A DNA stretch of 39,001 nt from positions 1 through 39,001 of the forward strand of contig CANJMS010000012.1 of NCBI GenBank assembly GCA_947475825.1, in the 5' to 3' direction. The DNA is from Nitrosomonadales bacterium (lineage in GTDB: Bacteria; Pseudomonadota; Gammaproteobacteria; Burkholderiales; Gallionellaceae). This document shows positions 37,246 to 39,001 of this stretch, in pieces (positions within the stretch are counted from its first letter, which is position 1; every line of letters starts with the position of its first letter). A model generated the notes under the pieces. That model saw only the letters and a list, made by a program, of their open reading frames with translations, searched no databases and had not been told where the DNA came from. A program made the translations under genes and the position numbers.

Positions 37246-38034
37246 ATGGACACACCTGATTCTGATAATCAAAATTTGGACAATCAAAATTTTGGCCAAC
37301 ACAAACCGATGAATTTGCGGCGGCGTGGCATCTATTTGTTGCCCAATTTATTAACGACTGCCGCACTGTTTTCTGGTTTTTATGCCATTGTGCAGGCGAT
37401 AAATGGCATGTTCGAATATGCAGCAGTCGCGATTTTTATTGCGATGGTATTTGATGGTCTGGATGGTCGGGTGGCACGCATGACCCACACGCAAAGTGAG
37501 TTTGGTGCGGAATACGATAGCTTGTCGGACATGGTGTCATTTGGCGTTGCCCCCGCTTTGCTGATGTATGAATGGGCGTTCCGGGATTTAGGTAAGCTGG
37601 GCTGGTTTGCCGCCTTTATTTACTGTGCTGGCACGGCTTTGCGGCTAGCTAGATTCAATGCAAATATTGATGTAGTTGATAAGCGTTACTTTCAGGGTCT
37701 GCCCAGCCCAGCCGCCGCTGCATTGGTGGCGGGCTTTGTTTGGGTCATGCAGGACAATCAATTTACAGGTAATGATCTACGCTGGCCTGCGGTTGCCATT
37801 ACTGTTTTTGCCGGGTTGAGCATGGTCAGCAATGTGGGCTTTTATAGCTTCAAAGATTTTAATATGCGTAAGAGCGTGCCGTTTATCGTAGTGCTTATTA
37901 TCGCGCTTTTCTTTATGGTTATTTCAAGCTACCCACCAGGCGTACTGTTCTTGCTGTTCTTCGGCTATTCGTTATCTGGCTATGTGTGGTGGTTGTTTAG
38001 TTTTCGTAAGAAAACACCGCCACATCAGGAATAA
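37246..38034 (+). CDS. pssA: CDP-diacylglycerol-serine O-phosphatidyltransferase
   Basis: PssA makes phosphatidylserine from CDP-diacylglycerol and serine. The 262-residue membrane protein carries the CDP-alcohol phosphatidyltransferase motif DG-x2-AR-x8-G-x3-D-x3-D (DGLDGRVARM, then FGAEYDSLSD) near residues 70-92, and about six transmembrane segments. The N-terminal ~25 residues are Asn/Gln-rich and hydrophilic. GGGATGG lies before the ATG. In several relatives leuA follows pssA; here repeats and IS remnants follow. Confidence 0.94.
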   Translation: MDTPDSDNQNLDNQNFGQHKPMNLRRRGIYLLPNLLTTAALFSGFYAIVQAINGMFEYAAVAIFIAMVFDGLDGRVARMTHTQSEFGAEYDSLSDMVSFGVAPALLMYEWAFRDLGKLGWFAAFIYCAGTALRLARFNANIDVVDKRYFQGLPSPAAAALVAGFVWVMQDNQFTGNDLRWPAVAITVFAGLSMVSNVGFYSFKDFNMRKSVPFIVVLIIALFFMVISSYPPGVLFLLFFGYSLSGYVWWLFSFRKKTPPHQE

Positions 38035-38049
38035 CCCATTCGGGCCTTC

Positions 38050-38122
38050 AGGAAACACTACACAGTTGACGGCGGAATGAAGGGCAAGGCACACGGCGCG
38101 CAGGCACTATGTAGTGCTTCCT
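38050..38122. repeat. 73-bp inverted-repeat element downstream of pssA
   Basis: AGGAAACACTACACAGT (38050-38066) and ACTATGTAGTGCTTCCT (38106-38122) are inverted copies matching at 15 of 17 positions. The 39-base interior is GC-rich and non-coding. It looks like a small palindromic repeat; no second copy is seen in this window. Confidence 0.6.
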
Positions 38123-38131
38123 TGCTATTGC

Positions 38132-38176
38132 TTATTCCAGCTTCCGATAAAAAGGAGCACAAGGCGGCGAGGATGA
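38132..38176 (+). repeat. Left-end copy of the MITE-like element at 9720
   Basis: TTATTCCAG at 38132-38140 and the following bases to GGATGA (38171-38176) align with the left repeat and first ~25 interior bases of the element at 9720-9849. The similarity breaks off at 38176, exactly where the next palindrome begins, so the copy appears truncated by that insertion. Confidence 0.7.
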
Positions 38177-38341
38177 TTAACCCAGATAGTTTATTAGAAC
38201 AATTCACCTGCCCTTCAACTGCATCATTGCCTTTGTGGGAGCGGCTTTAGCCGCGATTGCCATGCTACTTGCCGCATCACCTATCGTGGCTAAAGCCGCT
38301 CCCACAAAGGTGTCTCGCCCTAATGGATTATCTGGGATTAA
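38177..38341. repeat. Composite palindrome enclosing a REPIN
   Basis: Outer arms: TTAACCCAGATAGTTTATTA (38177-38196) and, inverted, 38321-38341 (about 17 of 20 matches with a one-base gap). They enclose the REPIN at 38230-38310. The nested symmetry suggests either one large palindromic element or a REPIN inserted in an older palindrome. Confidence 0.65.
38230..38310. repeat. REPIN (paired REP sequences) downstream of pssA
   Basis: Two 28-base arms (38230-38257 and 38283-38310) are inverted copies with one mismatch. Each arm contains GTGGGAGCGGCTTTAGCCGC, the classic REP form with its own small GCGGCT/AGCCGC hairpin. Such doublets are mobilised by RAYT transposases of the IS200/IS605 relatives encoded elsewhere in the genome. 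None is in this window. Confidence 0.88.
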
Positions 38342-38442
38342 GCAAGATTCCTCGCCTGACATTGTCACCAGACAGATTCCTCACCAGACCTTAAGCTTCT
38401 TGCCAACCCGTATTCCCGCCTCCTAGTATATAAACCCATTAA
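38311..38442. other. Non-coding spacer with a short direct repeat before the IS remnants
   Basis: No gene is seen. AGATTCCTCGCCTGACA (38345-38361) and AGATTCCTCACCAGACC (38374-38390) are imperfect direct repeats (14 of 17). The part from about 38397 on probably belongs to the end of the IS630 remnant. Confidence 0.35.
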
Positions 38443-38685
38443 TTACGAAACATAATGACGAGCCATTTTCGTGTCTGCATCCTGCCGGGTAAACTTCCAC
38501 TCGATGCCACGTTGTTCCGTGTTAAGGCGCAACTGCCAAGCATTCACTTCGGTGGTAATCGTAGCACGATCCGGCAGACGCCGATCAAGGCACTGCCGGT
38601 CAAGAATACCGATTTCGATTTCAGCCATGTTGAGCAACGGGCATGTTTGGGTGTGTAGTGGAAGACGACACGTCGTAGCAGCGCC
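38443..38685 (-). pseudogene. IS630-family transposase, frameshifted C-terminal remnant
   Basis: Reading the minus strand, LLRRVVFHYTPKHA appears in one frame and LNMAEIEIGILDRQCLDRRL, then ATITTEVNAWQLR, IEWKFTRQDA and KMARHYVS in the next. In intact IS630 transposases these form one continuous C-terminal end with the catalytic Glu in the LNMAEIE motif. The frame changes at about 38640, so the gene is broken. The upstream part is missing, cut at the junction with the IS21 fragment at 38686. It is a different IS630 subgroup from the one at the left edge. Confidence 0.82.
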
Positions 38686-38937
38686 TTAGATCAAACGAGC
38701 GGGTACACCACCAATGAAGGTAAAAGCCCGGCTATGCGCATCCAGCACCATTTCCTGCATTTCTCTGGGATAGGCCACGACAAACATCTGACGGCTATAG
38801 GCTAGGCGGAAGTGGGCGACCTTGATGTTCTGCACTACACCGCCTAACTCTACCTGTTCGTGGCTCCAGTCAAACTGGCAGGCATCCCCCGGTTGAACCG
38901 AGATTTTCCAATAGAGCACAATTCCCAATGGAAGCCA
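38686..38937 (-). pseudogene. IS21-family IstA transposase, internal remnant
   Basis: The minus-strand frame reads VQPGDACQFDWSHEQVELGG, then IKVAHFRLAYSRQMFVVAYP, EMVLDAHSRAFTFIGGVP. This is the start of the IstA catalytic core, with the first catalytic Asp in FDWS. The frame has a stop just before this segment and ends abruptly after ARLI, where IstA normally continues into the YDN region. Both ends are missing, so it is a fragment abutting the IS630 remnant. No IstB is seen. Confidence 0.85.
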
Positions 38938-39001
38938 TTAGAGAATTACATTGATTCTATTGAAGTTTGGGTTGATTTTGAGTAGCGTATAGCCATCGCG
39001 A

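Noticed and set aside
38946-38996. 16-codon minus-strand open frame at the right edge
   Set aside because: Too short to judge and not similar to IstA; left unannotated because the sequence ends here.

Overview
The window looks like a betaproteobacterial chromosome, most plausibly from the Nitrosomonadales and perhaps near Gallionellaceae. I infer this from gene order and protein flavour only: leuCDB-asd-fimV-truA-trpF-trpB-trpA-accD-folC-dedD-cvpA-purF, then valS-holC-pepA divergent from lptFG, then ilvB-ilvH-ilvC-psd-pssA. Most of it is dense housekeeping DNA. The accessory material sits at both edges and inside the trp operon.

Layout. 1-816: the tail of an IS630-family transposase, then a HigB/HigA toxin-antitoxin pair. 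883-5080: leucine biosynthesis (leuC, leuD, leuB) and asd. 5204-9400: fimV, a membrane protein of the CbiQ/EcfT type, and truA. 9401-9855: a gene-poor stretch ending in a ~130-bp MITE-like element whose right inverted repeat lies a few bases upstream of trpF. 9856-14952: trpF, trpB and trpA, with about 2.5 kb of defence-type genes between trpB and trpA. 14962-19882: accD, folC, a SPOR-domain protein, cvpA and purF. 19935-21797: a SAM-II-type riboswitch with a terminator, metZ and a pncC-like gene. 22049-24470: a NarL-type histidine kinase and response regulator. 24503-29667 (minus strand): valS, holC and pepA. 29702-31958: lptF and lptG. 32321-32833: a small outer-membrane beta-barrel protein. 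33171-38034: ilvB, ilvH, ilvC, psd and pssA. 38035-39001: stacked palindromic repeats, including a REPIN, then abutting remnants of an IS630 and an IS21 element.

The most notable region is the trpB-trpA interval. The order is: intact trpB, an antitoxin/ParE-like toxin pair, a second diverged copy of the last 35 trpB codons, an Mrr-type restriction endonuclease, a remnant of the first 21 trpA codons, a TumE-type toxin with an HTH partner, then intact trpA. The block trpB tail-mrr-trpA head (12268-13382) reads like a piece of another trpB-mrr-trpA locus joined between the two toxin-antitoxin modules. This points to repeated, modular gain of defence genes at one site in a biosynthetic operon.

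The second notable feature is the metZ leader. It combines a recognisable SAM-II aptamer with an intrinsic terminator, and one strand of the aptamer is perfectly complementary, over 8 nt, to the terminator loop. That suggests control by transcription attenuation.

Two toxin genes (higB and tumE) have promoters placed so that the predicted transcript starts at or next to the start codon. All functional calls come from reading the sequence and knowledge of the families; no database search was run.
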